Shown here: positions 48,001-59,573 of the stretch, one piece after another
Layout: each line of letters begins with the position of its first letter
Numbering within the stretch: the first letter of the stretch is position 1
Assembly (NCBI RefSeq): GCF_037975245.1
Contig: NC_092568.1
Location: 8,691,001 to 8,755,000 of the forward strand
Origin: Apostichopus japonicus
Taxonomy: Eukaryota > Echinodermata > Holothuroidea > Aspidochirotida > Stichopodidae
Direction of reading: 5' to 3'
DNA: 64,000 nucleotides
The notes under the pieces: model-generated
Seen by the model: the letters and a program-made list of their open reading frames with translations, nothing else
Database searches by the model: none
What the model was told of the DNA's origin: nothing
Translations under genes and position numbers: made by a program

Positions 48001-51000
48001 GATCATGTGCCTATCCATAGATTGACATTTGAGGACTGCATGTGATAATAAAATCCCATAATTTATAGCTTGATTTATAAGCTTGCACATGCTAAGGAAA
48101 AAAGTCGAAAATGTAAGGAAAAACTACATGCATTTTCAATAATTTTTTCCATGTATTTTATACTAATTTGCCAAAAAAAATGAAGAAGAAGCGAAGAAAT
48201 TATAGAACCAATCAGAGTCATAAATAACTTAGTCGTGTATTGCATTTATTCTTGGGTATTGTTTTGATGTCTCAGTTTTGCTAACTTTATATATACTCCA
48301 GCATCTTATAATGAACATGTACGGGAGACCAATCAGAAGCAAAACACCGCTTTGAAATAAGCTATAGTGTCAGTATATATATACAACTCTATTACGTATT
48401 TAATCATCATAAAGTATATATTTGTAATCTGTTTTATGATTATTATTTTTTTTAGCTGTTATTATGCTTCCACCGGGATTATTTGGTAATCTACTCGGGG
48501 GAATTGTTGTTCGAATCTTCGGGAATACTCGGCTAAGAACTGTTACTATAGTCGTAGTTCTCGGTGTTGTTGTTATGCTGTTGGAACCTCTATTCTTGAT
48601 ATTTGGCTGCAAGAACGGTGATATTGCTGGGCTAACGGTGCACTATCAACCAGAAGGAGCTACTATGGCGTGAGTAGCAACTTATTTATATGTTAAAAAA
48701 TACGCATAACTTTGTACTATTTCATCGCTCTTGGCTTGGAAAATCAAGTAAAAACTCAGGTAAAACGTTATCAGTAAATGTCCGTATATTTATCAAAGTT
48801 CCACATTCGATGAACAGCGGACCGGGACAGTGATTTGCTCAGGGAGGGGGGGGGGGGGGGTGGGGATGGCCCTGCCCCATCTCCATCGTCACGTTCAGAT
48901 GGGGGACTTTTTCAAAATTCAAAAGTACTTGTTAGCCATAACCTTGCGTTTAAAACTACTTGAAGACCTAATTTGTAGTAGAAATATTCCTCAGAATGCA
49001 CCATTTTTTGACCTCGCATTTTTTTTTTCTGGGGGAGGACGCCAATACTCATGGGAGTAGAATCCATCGACCCCAGAAACACACCCCTTATTCATGAAAG
49101 TTTGGATCCGCATACATTCCATAAAATTCCATGCCCATACCTAACTCATTTCGGGGGGAAGTTGGTATTCCCGACCCCCACCTTTGCAATCCTTGACACA
49201 TCACTGGCCCGGGGGAGAGAGGACGGGAGAAGTGGGGTGGGGTAGGGGTTGGGAGGGAAAGATGTGTACTATTGTCATGGAGGTGAATGGATGATATGAA
49301 GATTATGATTAAGCCGAGGATAAGTAGTTAATAGAGCTATAAATATATAAACGACTCAACAGCACAATAAAGTATTTTATCAAACAAACAAGACCGCTGT
49401 ATCAGTTGTGTATGCACGTATATCCATTTTTTTTTCGGTTTTCGTCATTTTTTAGGGATATAGAACTACCTAATCTTGATGCAGGATGCCATGAAGGGTG
49501 CGGATGCAAAGACCAGTACACCCCTGTTTGCGGGAGTGATGGGGTAACCTACGCCACTGCTTGCTTTGCGGGCTGTCAGAGTTATGGAAATGTTGAAATA
49601 GAGGGCAGTAATACAACGGTATGACATTTTTTTTCACTTCTAAGTTATAGCCAGATTTTAAGGTTGCATTTCCAGAAGTTTACAAACATGACTGTTTTTC
49701 TCTCTTATATTCTAACATTCTAAAGACCGCTAGTAAACAATAGTGACGTATTTGCTTGTTTTCCTTACTTGTTTGTCGCTTGGTAATGAAGGCTAGGAAA
49801 GAACTTTCATTATAACCAGATGCAAGGTTGCATTTCCAAAAGTTTTACAAACATAACTGTTTTTTTCTTCTCTAATATTCTAAAGACATCTATTAAACAA
49901 TAGGGGCGTCTTTGATTGTTTTTTTTTATATATATATTTTGTCGTTTTGTTAATGAAGGCTTGGAAGAAACTTTCATTGTTTTTAACTTTGTGTCGGTAT
50001 TACATGAATGAAACAATTATGTATAACAGACTGCCACGTCTGAACTTTCTTTAATCCTTTACTTTTACTTTGTCAAATGTCTTTCAATAAAATACGAGGA
50101 ATACAATATGTGTTTTTTTATTTTGATATACTGCCATCGTTAGTGTGTTTCTTTAACATGGGCGTTGTATAGAGATATTGATAGAATTATCACAGTTTGT
50201 ATTATAAGTGACTTGAAGCTAACACGTGTGAAGCACAGTTGCGCATTGACGGGCAAAAATGTTTTCTTTTACTTGAATAGAAATTGAAAATGGTTTTCGA
50301 TATAGCAACGGCGGTAGTGTATTCACACTAATAATGCATCACAGGTTTGAAATACATTAAACTGCAGTTACCTGTTGAAAAAAAAAAAAATTAGAAAAGA
50401 AAGTAAAACCAATTTGTTAGTGCGCTTCTATGACATCACACCTGTTTGCTTCAAGTTCACTTCTGATGAAGACACGTGTCAACTTCAAATATTATCTCAA
50501 GAGTTAAAACGTTGTATATATGAACTGAAGGCAAATTTTCACCTGCAGTATGCTTAGAATATAACCCTCTTTCAACTATCAAATGTAAAGTTTCTTCTGG
50601 ACTATCCTTTTTTAAAGAGGCCTAAAATAACTTATGTTATGAATATCTTTAAGTGAAGTTTTCTTTTGCTTTGGAGATATCCTGGTACCAAGGTTAAACA
50701 AAGCATATATAATTTTATTCGCAATTATTTTCTCTCTCTCTCTTTACTTTCTTGCAGGTGTATTTAGATTGTGCCTGCATTCCGTCCCAGGAAACCTCCA
50801 CATTTATTTCTGGAAGTGACGTAGTTGATGGCGTACTAACCGGCCAATACGCCGTCCAAGGAGCATGTCCTCTTGATCCACCGTGCCAGTCCCTCTTGCC
50901 CTTCCTAATCCTGAGTCCATTAATCATGACGATAGGGACAATGCTAGCTAATCCCATATCAATCCTTCAGATTAGGTGATTATTGAATATCTACTTCGTA

Positions 51001-53764
51001 TAATTCTAGTTCGAAAACTATCTGACATAATTGGTATAACCATGACCTCAAACACTATTACAAATCCCAGGTATAACTGATGTTTTAATTGGACAGTTTT
51101 ACAGAATCCGTTTGAACGATCGGCGCGGTTTCTACACCGTGGGTATAACCGCCATATATTGGAATGTGAAGATATTGTTGTGACGTATAGTTTGTTGTAC
51201 TAAACGCATCCATCGAGGGCTCCCTGTTGGCATTCCTCTATTTCCCCTTATGTCATATACTATTCTTTAACCAATATTCGTTTACCCCCCCCCCCCCACA
51301 CGCACCCGCCTCCATCGACCTCGTTTCATGGGGGTGTGGTACCTCTGAGCCCCTCTCACAAGGGCATGTTCTGAAGAGATGAACGAATAATGCAAACTCT
51401 TTCCATAATTCATAAATCATTTTCCATCTTCCCATGCAGGTCTGTTGATCTGCCTGATCGTCCCATGTGTCTTGCTATGGGAAACATCCTAGGGAAACTG
51501 TTCGGTATGTTGTTTTTTTCTCCCTTTATTATAACAATGACTTCTTATATTAGTTTATTTTTTAGAGGGAACGTTAAAGCAGCATTTTGCGTCCTCGACT
51601 ATGATATTTCTCAACCTCACTGACTCCACTATGCCATAACGACATACATAACTAGCTTATCTATTTATATTTTACTTCAAATGGTGGCATAAAAGTCGAA
51701 AAAAATGCAACTTTCAACTTTGTTGTTCTCCAAGATATTTTCCGTTGGGAACCCAATAAACCTCGCCCATAATATGAATATTTAAACATTACGAACGTCA
51801 TTGACAGATACGTAATACAACACCACGCTTGATTTGTGTACAGTCTATATGGCAGTTGTACCAGGGTTGTACCAGAGTTGCATAACAACTCCCAACGCAA
51901 AGTCTTGAAATCTATTTTTAGCAACGGCTCATAACTAAACCTGCATCTCTGATTGGTTGAATTCAAACTAGTGGGTTTGGGAACTGAATGCGATTTAACT
52001 TTGTATGTGGAATACTCGCCAATTAACGTTTTTGGCAGGGAAAAACTTGGCTAATATCTTAATTTGCTGTTTTGTGATTTGATGTATGTAAAAAACTCGA
52101 TGGACATGTCAAAAAAGTAGAAAACGGCGACCAAACGCAAAATGCTCATGAATAAACATACTATTCACTGATTGGTGGAATTCAAACTAGTGGATTTGGA
52201 GATATGAAAACTTTGTCGAGGACACTTTTACTCATTATCGATATAAATCGTTAATTACTCGCTAATTAACGCTCTTGGCAGGGTGAAACTTGGACGGTAT
52301 CTTAGTTTGCTGTTTTATGATTGATACATGTAAAAAAATCGATGCACATGTTAAAAAGGTGGAAAAAAGCGACCCAACGCAAAATGCTGCTTTAAGTAAC
52401 CAGCCGATCAGGAGATTCCGTTTAGAAGAACGGGGTTAATAAAAAAAACACGACCTGCAGGAAAATACGTTTGTACGTATGTACGGTGAACTTGGGGTGG
52501 GGTGGGGTGGGATGGGTTGGGGTGAGCGAAGGTAATCACTGTGATTTCCATTTTGCGAAGATGTTTGATATACTTTATAATTTTTCCTCATATATCATAA
52601 ATTGTTATTTGTAGGATTCCTACCAGCCCCAATAATCTATGGTGCAATCATAGACTCCGCCTGCTTGATGTTCCAGAGTTCGTGTGGACAGAGCGGTAGT
52701 TGTATCGTCTACGATATTGAACAGTATCGGTTTACCTTTCACGGTTTGAACAATGTTTTACGGGTACTGGGGACGTTATTTCTATTCGTGGCCTACCTAT
52801 CGGTCAGACTAGGATGGGACGCCAAAAAGGTAAGAATGATGTAATATTCATCTGTCCCAATGATGACAGTATATTTTCTACCAAAAGTAAGCGATAGACG
52901 ATTTTTAAATTTTTATATATATTTTGTTTATGTAAAGAAGGTACCAGAGGCGAGAAATGAAGCCCCTAATCAACTTTCCACATCGTTTTCTTAATTATTA
53001 GATGATATTGTTTTTCTCAATTAACCAGTTACGCAGTGATAAGAACGGTAAATGTAGTTACCAACAACTTATGGAAGCGTATAAATTCCATTTAAATGTT
53101 TTAAATTGCATTGGTTATATTTTTGTAGTGACCTGCTTCTATTATAATAGTACACTGTTTTACATATTGATTATGCCCTGACTATATTGTCATAGTTCAG
53201 TTTTTTATGTTAAAGTGACCTTGCTAGGCCTATAGTACAGTGCTTAAATTGTCATCGTGACCTGTTCATATATTCATAGTGTACTGTTTTATATTGTATA
53301 AGTAACCTCCTTATACATTATTATGGTGCACTGTTTTATAGCATTAGTGTTCTGACTTTATTGTCATATATAGCGCACTTTTTTATATTGCTATAGTGAC
53401 CTCCTCATACATTATTATAGTGCACTGTTATATGGAATTATAGTGATATTATTGTCATAGCGTACTGTTTCATATTGCTATAGGTGACCTCCTTATACAT
53501 TATTATAGTGCACTGTTTTATAAAATTATAGTGTTCTGTGTTTATTGTCATAGCGTACTGTTTTATATTGCTATAGTGACCTCCTTATACATTATTATGG
53601 TGCACTGCTATATGGTATTATAGTGATATTATTGTCATAGCGTACTGTTTCATAGTGTTACAGTGATATTCCGTTGATTGTTTCCCTACTTTCTTTTGAA
53701 GCCAAAACAAGAGAACGAGAACCAAGAGGAGAAGGAACCGATGAAGAAGGAATCAAATGTATAA
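41285..53764 (+). CDS. SLCO/OATP-family transporter, gene C (nine exons, 705 aa)
   Basis: Complete transporter gene. Exons: 41285-41957, 42598-42939, 44314-44478, 48456-48669, 49456-49618, 50758-50975, 51440-51504, 52615-52829 and 53702-53764. They total 2118 nt with phases 1,1,1,2,0,2,1,0 and no internal stop; about 700 aa is the usual OATP length. Visible parts are a cytoplasmic N-terminus (MSNVRHIYKPSATT), [16 protein letters not shown] after helix 1, the signature DPSFLGAWWLGF near residues 264-275, a Kazal-like domain near residues 476-505 and GFLPAPIIYGAIIDSAC...CGQSGSC..YD. The tail is Glu/Lys-rich and ends ESNV. The frame is open upstream of the ATG to an acceptor-like site at 41217 (ttgtactacag), so a 5' non-coding exon is likely. 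Role by family: organic anion uptake at the plasma membrane. Confidence 0.92.
42598..42939 (+). CDS. Gene C exon 2 with OATP signature
   Basis: Acceptor cttccttaccag, donor GTAAGT, 342 nt. It reads GVLMAVFAAGSLLGYGVAIY, then LTPYDPSFLGAWWLGFLVLG, a helix, and a long acidic cytoplasmic loop. The signature has Phe-Leu where gene B has Trp-Val, so the usual Arg-Trp pair is replaced by Ser-Phe. Confidence 0.92.
44314..44478 (+). CDS. Gene C exon 3 (helix 7)
   Basis: Acceptor tttcttcatag, donor GTATTT, 165 nt. It encodes LVKSIWRVLSNPTLAACFVC, a helix, and VFGPKYMQTQFNINPYQTAM, closely matching gene B exon 4. Confidence 0.9.
44540..44640. repeat. Inverted pair of CTGAAGAAGATC hairpins in gene C intron 3
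   Basis: The plus strand at about 44610 reads CTGAAGAAGATC, TTGGTAG, GATCGAAA. The minus strand at about 44575 reads CTGAAGAAGATCC, TGCGATA, GGATGGAAA. Each resembles a hammerhead core (CUGANGA, stem, GAAA) with an extra A. No stem I or stem III is clear. Confidence 0.5.
45009..45049. repeat. TA microsatellite beside a hAT element
   Basis: About 40 bases of pure TA ending at the target duplication of the element at 45058. Confidence 0.9.
45058..45424. mobile_element. Non-autonomous hAT element, 367 bp, in gene C intron 3
   Basis: Near-exact target duplication GGTGTACA (45050-45057) and GGTATACA (45425-45432). The ends are CATAGGCGTAGGGGC and, reversed, CATAGGCGCAGGAGG. No ORF of note. Confidence 0.75.
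46012..46988. mobile_element. Foldback element with arms of about 300 bases in gene C intron 3
   Basis: Left arm about 46018-46315 and right arm about 46648-46988 are diverged inverted copies. Matching pieces include ACCACAATTAATCGTTCC, CTTACACAC, TATCCTACCCACCACA and CATAATTTAAAGTACA with its reverse. A second inverted pair inside (CAATGGTTAACCTTTCGAG at about 46400 and its reverse near 46550) makes the whole unit nearly symmetrical. No coding potential. Family unknown. Confidence 0.7.
47368..47560 (+). mobile_element. Second U2-headed repeat copy in gene C intron 3
   Basis: It enters the U2 head late (GATCATGTGTAGTATCTGTT) and then follows the first copy through GACGATGATCACACAGTCAC and GCAAGGGGACTGGGGTTGA. 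It continues further, with a GCCCAGG...CCTGGGC hairpin near 47495-47515. It is 5'-truncated and not interrupted. Confidence 0.7.
48456..48669 (+). CDS. Gene C exon 4 (helices 8-9)
   Basis: Acceptor tattttttttag, donor GTGAGT, 214 nt. It reads AVIMLPPGLFGNLLGGIVVR, then a hydrophobic helix and IFGCKNGDIAGLTVHYQPEG. It is separated from exon 3 by a 4-kb intron filled with repeats. Confidence 0.9.
48828..49206. mobile_element. Probable degraded hAT element in gene C intron 4
   Basis: Inverted ends CAGTGATTTGCTCAGG and, reversed, CAGTGATGTGTCAAGG. The flanks GACCGGGA and GCCCGGGG match at six of eight positions. There is a long G run inside. It is weaker than the other elements because the duplication is imperfect. 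Confidence 0.5.
49456..49618 (+). CDS. Gene C exon 5, Kazal-like domain
   Basis: Acceptor cattttttag, donor GTATGA, 163 nt. It encodes C-H-E-G-C-G-C-K, then YTPVCGSDGVTYATACFAGC. The cysteine spacing matches gene B exon 6 and the OATP loop-5 Kazal pattern. Confidence 0.93.
50758..50975 (+). CDS. Gene C exon 6 (end of loop 5, helix 10)
   Basis: Acceptor ctttcttgcag, donor GTGATT, 218 nt. It encodes VYLDCACIPSQETSTFISGS, then GACPLDPPCQSLLPFLILSP, a helix, and NPISILQIR. It leaves in phase 2 like gene B exon 7. Confidence 0.9.
51440..51504 (+). CDS. Gene C exon 7 (65 nt)
   Basis: Acceptor cttcccatgcag, donor GTATGT. It reads R-SVDLPDRPMCLAMGNILGKL-F, with the same length and phases as its counterparts in genes A and B. 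Confidence 0.88.
51578..52391. mobile_element. TTAA-flanked inverted-repeat element in gene C intron 7
   Basis: TTAA at 51574-51577 and 52392-52395. The ends are perfect 15-base inverted repeats, AGCAGCATTTTGCGT. The right half holds two related subunits (about 52020-52150 and 52265-52391), each with a GATGxACATGT segment and ACGCAAAATGCT. No transposase. Confidence 0.7.
52615..52829 (+). CDS. Gene C exon 8 (215 nt), last membrane helix
   Basis: Acceptor gttatttgtag, donor GTAAGA. It encodes GFLPAPIIYGAIIDSACLMF, SCGQSGSCIVYDIEQYRFTF, then helix 12 (VLRVLGTLFLFVAYLSV) and DAKK. Confidence 0.92.
53130..53660. repeat. Minisatellite, about 92-base unit, in gene C last intron
   Basis: TTATACATTATTATxGTGCA recurs at about 53311, 53405, 53493 and 53585, with weaker units before. 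The array stops about 40 bases ahead of the last exon. Confidence 0.85.
53702..53764 (+). CDS. Gene C last exon with stop codon
   Basis: Acceptor tactttcttttgaag, phase 0, 20 codons then TAA at 53762-53764. The tail PKQENENQEEKEPMKKESNV is highly charged and ends S-N-V, a class I PDZ-ligand pattern. A 92-base minisatellite ends about 40 bases before the acceptor. Confidence 0.8.
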   Translation, partial: PKQENENQEEKEPMKKESNV

Positions 53765-54569
53765 TCGGAAACCGACCAAGAAATGCGAAACGATTGAGGT
53801 CATTCTTAAAAGGCTTTAATCAATCACTAGAAAAGCCAGTTGGCTTTGTGATTCCTTGCCATATACCATTTACTCAAACTGCCACATAATTATCCGATTG
53901 ATAAAGAGTAAGTGAGTTAAAATTTGTCCAAGAATTAAGTGCGAACCAGAAGTGATCAGAGATGTCCAGCTCTTATTTGTATCACTCACTTGTGTGCAGC
54001 AACCATTTAATTCACTGGTAAGGATTTTACAGTATAGAACATTTTTTCCCAAAAAGGTTTCAATGTCCAGAATGAGCAGTCTTCCTACGTAAAATATAGA
54101 CACAAAGATGTATGCATAAAAGGACATTTTCTTTCACTATTTTTGATCTAACAAACCAGCTCTGCCACCAACAATATCCCTTTAATAACTGTCATTAATG
54201 AATTGACATTGAATTACTTGACATTGTTTATACACTGTGAAATATTTTCACAACCTACTGCCAAAGTAAAAATCATCTAATATAAATCACAGAGAAAATG
54301 GCCAATTTTTGCACCATTTGAGATAACCTGTTGAACCCCTTGAAGCTAAGAGGGTGAAAACTGATAAAGGCCACTTGAGTGTGCTTTAAAGCAAGACTAT
54401 CAACTCTTTGAAGCAGATTTAATGTCATGGATGACGACTGCATGTTTTGTTGAAGAACTACAGAGCCCCTTCACAAAACTAAACTGAACTGATATTGACA
54501 AAACTAGTATGTTCATCAAAAGAAAATCATAGCATTGGAGAATTCACAGGTGAATTGTAGCATTAATTT

Positions 54570-54910
54570 TGTAGTCATCATGCTTAAAAGGTTTTCAGAC
54601 CTTGACACCTGTTGACCTCATGTGACCTTTGACCTCCACCAAATGTCAATAGGGTTCTTGTACTCACTTTGCTGGATCTGCATACCATGTATGAAGTGTA
54701 ATACTTCGAGTTATCATGTTTACAAAGTTTTCAGACTTTGACCTCGGTTGACCCCAAATGATGTTGAACTTCACAGAAAAGAATAAGGTACTTATACTCA
54801 ATAAGACAGATCCACAAACCATGTATAAAGTTAATCAACCATGAAATTTTTGAGTTACTGCCTTTATAAGCAAGTGTCACATACACACACACACCATCCC
54901 ATAGACTCTT
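54570..54910. repeat. Dispersed TGACCT-rich repeat downstream of gene C
   Basis: Holds two related segments with TTTTCAGACYTTGAC and TTGACCYC. It contains a perfect direct repeat TGACCT-T-TGACCT at 54623-54635, which on the minus strand is AGGTCA-A-AGGTCA (DR1), and further half-sites at 54613. It looks like an old interspersed repeat. Confidence 0.5.
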
Positions 54911-57498
54911 CCTGCCTCTGGCAAGGAATATAAAGCTGAAAGTATCAATATTTAGCTGTACCAGTCTTTCAAAGTTATATTATATCGTGTAATAACCTAA
55001 ATACATTAAATACTATATATATATGTATTTTTTAATCTTTTATTCTTCAAAAAGTTAAAGAAAAAAAGGTGTACCCTTAATAAAGAGATCTGTTCCAACC
55101 ATTTGATTGTTCCTCTAAAACAATTTCAATTGTGTGTGTGTGGGAGGGGGGGGGGCGGGGTGGGAGAGGAGCAAATTCTCTGGTCTCCTCACTGGATCGG
55201 CTAGAACATTGGCAATTATTTGAAGTTAATTCTTCGTTTTGGTTCGATTTTAGTGGTTTAAATTCCCAGATGTTTTGTTCATAAATACAGATAGGCCAGT
55301 ATATATTATATGATTTTATGTGTAACTATATAACATTGCTTTTTCGTTAGCTATTAAGGATAACTAAAAACTATGTCTAAACCTAGATTTCATAAAATAA
55401 ACGAAACGATACTCCAATAAAATTTAGTTATATATGTTTAGAAGTTTAAATACGCTGGCTAAGTACAGTAACTTCTATGGAAATTCTTTATTAGCAACTT
55501 TTAAAACATTTCAGTTTCATCATTCATTTGAGTCAAACTTTACGCTAAAAGTTGTTTTCCAAAAAATCTTAAGGAAGTTTCTGGCTATTCGAGACACTAC
55601 ATATGTAGAAAAGTACTCCTGGTGGGGGGGGGGGGTAGGGGGAGGTAAACTGTTATTGGATGGAATAGCTTGGTCGTGAATCTATATCAGAATCTACAGG
55701 CTAATTATTTGAAGATATTCTTTAATGTATACCAATTTTCAGGCACAAAAATACATGTTAGGAAGCGGAATTGCCTTTTTTTTGTTTAGCAAATTAGTGT
55801 TGAAGGGGAGAGAGAGGGGGAGGGAGGGAGAGGGGGAGGGGAGGGAGGGGTTAAAGACCTCCTCACCTTCCCGCTCCATATATACAACTGCATTTAATTG
55901 TTGAATGCAAGTGCTTTATGGGTGGCAGTAAAACTATGCAAGACTGAGAATATATCTTTCTTATCATCACTTACAACAATCCTGAATGTTTAACTTCAGT
56001 ATTCGAATTCCAATGAAAAGAGTAATAACCTACATATATCACTCACAGATCGTCTTTTTTTGACATTCCCTTAACAGGCTCCTAAAGTTAGCAAAGGTTT
56101 AGTGTCAATCTCAGTAAAGAGGCTCTTCTTATATATCTACGAGAACTGAACTCTTTAAGTGAGTGTTAATGTTACTGAGCAAATCACAACCTGGGCGCAA
56201 CCACCTTTTAACCGGGGTAGTGGCCACGATGTTAAGTCGAGTAGGGGAGGGATCTACAGTGGTGTAACATCTAGGATTTATAGGTAATATTCTGTCTACC
56301 AGTGGGAGAGGGGATGATCCCCTTGATTTTATTTTGTGGGGGAGGGGGGTTAAAGACTCCAGAAGTATACGTGGTGGCGCCCCCCTCCCTTCCCCACGTC
56401 TACAATTGTTTGTCTCACAGAGTCAATCCTTATTGTAAAATCGAATAAGCGCAAATCACAGCTAGAAGACGTCTTCGCACATAATCCAGTTTTGCCTCCG
56501 AATAAGCTATATGGTCACCAATGCTCAAACTATTATATAATATACCAAACGCATAGGTACTTCTTTTCAACACAATTTAATGATCTTATGTTAGCCTCAT
56601 CATGTCCGAGCATAAAGTTTGAGGGTAGCATATATTTTCAGGAACTAACAGTTGGAATCATTGAGCTATTTTTTAGCATACTGTAACCAGTGACACAATA
56701 CAAGACTCCTCTCATATGTAGAACCTTGCAGGTGTTCCTGTGTGCATATTGTGTGGGGTTGTGCTGCGTTTTTCCCTTCCCGAATACTGTTTAGGCCCAG
56801 TTAAATCATTAGTTTCTTGTACTTGCATAACATTAATGGGTATTTGTAGTTTTTTCATCCATAACATATGATGATTTCATTTCATACGCATTTTCACTCT
56901 TTCTACTTACATTGGTACAGAGAAATATATATCCTTTAAATACAATCATACAATCAATTCTCATATCATTTTTGTCTTCGTCCTGAAAATATTATACCAC
57001 AGACAGAACGAAACCAGTTTCTCTTGGAGTTTATTTGTGCAAGGAGAGTAAAGATTGGAGAGGGGGGGGGGGGAGGGAGTGTGGGGGCTAATGTATTGTA
57101 AACGTGGAAACCTAGGGGCGGGGGAAGGGGGAAACACAATTAGTTATTTGCACGACAATAGAAATTGACTTTCAAGCATATTTGTGGGTGGGGCTTGAAT
57201 ACTGATGATCCTTTATCGGTTTCATTGTCTTTTTCCTTGAATCTAATAAATGCAGGCCCTATCTATTGTTTACAAATAAAAACTGACTGTGCCCGTTTCA
57301 CCCCACCCCGCCCCCCCCCCCCTCCGTACAGGCTCTCCCCTTCCATTTTGAATTAAAAAAAAACACCCAACCCTAAATAATATACAAAAAGAAAGTCGAA
57401 TTTGTGAATATGTGAACTTTATTTCAGATGAATGACGAGAAAATATAATATTTATACTAAAAGTGCCCGATCAAAGTACTCCACTAAAAGCAATTTTT

Positions 57499-57500
<2 letters not shown>

Positions 57501-57539
<39 letters not shown>

Positions 57540-57540
57540 G
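57501..57540. repeat. TA microsatellite
   Basis: TA tract with one CA step. It creates a Tyr-Ile run in an otherwise unsupported frame. Confidence 0.88.
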
Positions 57541-59364
57541 TAAATCACACTTTACATCTGTTTGTGTTACGTACTGTACAGGTCGTGACAAAAGACAAGG
57601 CAACCGCACAGTTAACTATGCTCATTAAATTAAAACAAGAACATAACCGTAAAGTACTACAAAATAAAAAAAATCCATGCATTCCTTTTGGACAGAGAAT
57701 GCAATTAAAAACTATGTCTGGAACAAGAATTTATAGAGTATATAAGTGCACAGACCGTTCGCGACGTGACGTCTGCATTATTTCTTACCCGTTTTCTTTG
57801 ACCCCCTCCCCCCCCCTCATCCCCTGTCACCTTCCTCTTCCTTATAAGGCTATTCTTACTTTATTTTAGTTTTCTTATTTGTGACCTTTGTGATGTCTGT
57901 GTATATTTCATTATATTCCAAGTATGTCTCTTTCACACCCCTTGGAGAACACAGAAAATAAATCCACTAAACTGAACTGAACCTTAACATCATGGAAGTT
58001 CATTGTGAAAAACTGACCGATATGTGTAGTCAGTCTCTCCATAACCACAAATAGCTTTTGCCTTTTGAAAGCAATCTGCATTTTCTTCCCCCCACCCCCA
58101 CCCCCCCCCATGCATTTTCAACCAAATCTACAAGTACTTACTCTCAGTAATGTAAGATTGCAATTAATAAAAAAAAACAGAAGATCTCTCAAAATGAAAT
58201 GAACGTTTAATCCAGCGAGTGATCAATTATTCAAAAATCGATTCTTCAAATTTCCTGCCCCTCCCCCCTCCCCTACACCCCTCGACAAGAAGATTGTGTC
58301 AACCAACAATATATAACAGAGGCAGACAAGTACGAGAACAAAACTTTTCTTGACGACGTATTCTATATCAGACACTGATATACCCTACTCGCAGTTTGCT
58401 TTATATCTTAAGTATGTAACATGTCTAGTAACAGATTCCCTTCCCCCCCCCAATTCCCATTTGACCCCCCCCTCAATCTGATTAGCAAACAGTATTTTAT
58501 ATACAATTTCTAATGATAACATGATTGGTTGTTTGATATAAATTTTACTTATTAATTTGGGGGGAACCATGTCTTTATTAACAGTGGAGTTACCTTACAA
58601 TAGAATCATGATACGAAAAAAATTACTGCGTGACTGATTCCCTCTGAAATATCTGATTTAATCAATTAAACAAACTTCAATTAACCAATTAATAAATCTA
58701 CCATTGTAACTTATTGATTCCAACTATGCAACTGCATGACAGGCCGCAGTGGACGTAAAAAATTTGCAACAGATGTACATACAAAGATGATACTGCTGAC
58801 CTCATATTATAAACCAAACCAGGCCAGCAGGTTGCATTTTACCCACAACAATGATAATATTGTTAGTCCACTTCATACCAGACTCGCTGCTACTAAATTA
58901 CTACTACAATCATGCCATTTAAAATCCAGGGAGGTCCCCTGTGCCCCACTATACCTCCCTAGTGTATTTAATGATGCCATTAAAATTCTCGCTCCTGTTA
59001 CACATGAGGTTAGCTATGGAACCCTTCAAAGGATCCCCCACACCTCATTGTACATGTCCCTCGCCCCGTCCACCCGACCCTCACCCACCAGCTGGTGTCG
59101 AGAATATTTGGGTTTTGCTTCTGATTGGAAGCTTTGCAATTCAGGTTTGTGACTGGAGCCATCAGTGGACAGATGCCACATTACAACATGACAGTGACAT
59201 GAAACTAAGGACCCTCTATCTCCAAATAGAAGAAAGAAAGAGGGGGAAAAAAGAGAGTTAAAAAAGATATGGAGCTTTTTGTTTCGAATACCTTTGGCAC
59301 AAAAGTTTAAAAAGAAAAATAACAATGACCAGCGGATGGAAAAGAAGAATGGTTAAACATTTCA

Positions 59365-59475
59365 CCATAAACCCTAACCTGTGAAAAGGTTAAGTATTGG
59401 TGGCCATATCAAACCATAAACCCTATCAAAACCTGTGAAAAGGTTAAGTATTTGGTAGCCATATCCAAACCATAG
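59365..59475. repeat. Short tandem duplication
   Basis: ACCTGTGAAAAGGTTAAGTA and GCCATATC appear twice, about 55 bases apart. Confidence 0.8.
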
Positions 59476-59573
59476 AACCTCTATCCTCCTCAAAATTCCA
59501 ACTATTGATCTCCTAGTCCACACTATACCGCAAGTACTTGTCAAGGACGATCTCCCACCCAGTGCAACTAACC

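Noticed and set aside
57432-57869. 145-codon frame downstream of gene C
   Set aside because: It contains a Tyr-Ile run from a TA microsatellite and a Pro/Leu run from poly-C. The rest has no recognisable domain and no splice support.
58736-59261. Overlapping frames of 138 and 106 codons
   Set aside because: Two overlapping frames are equally open, with no family resemblance, and the region leads into tandem repeats.
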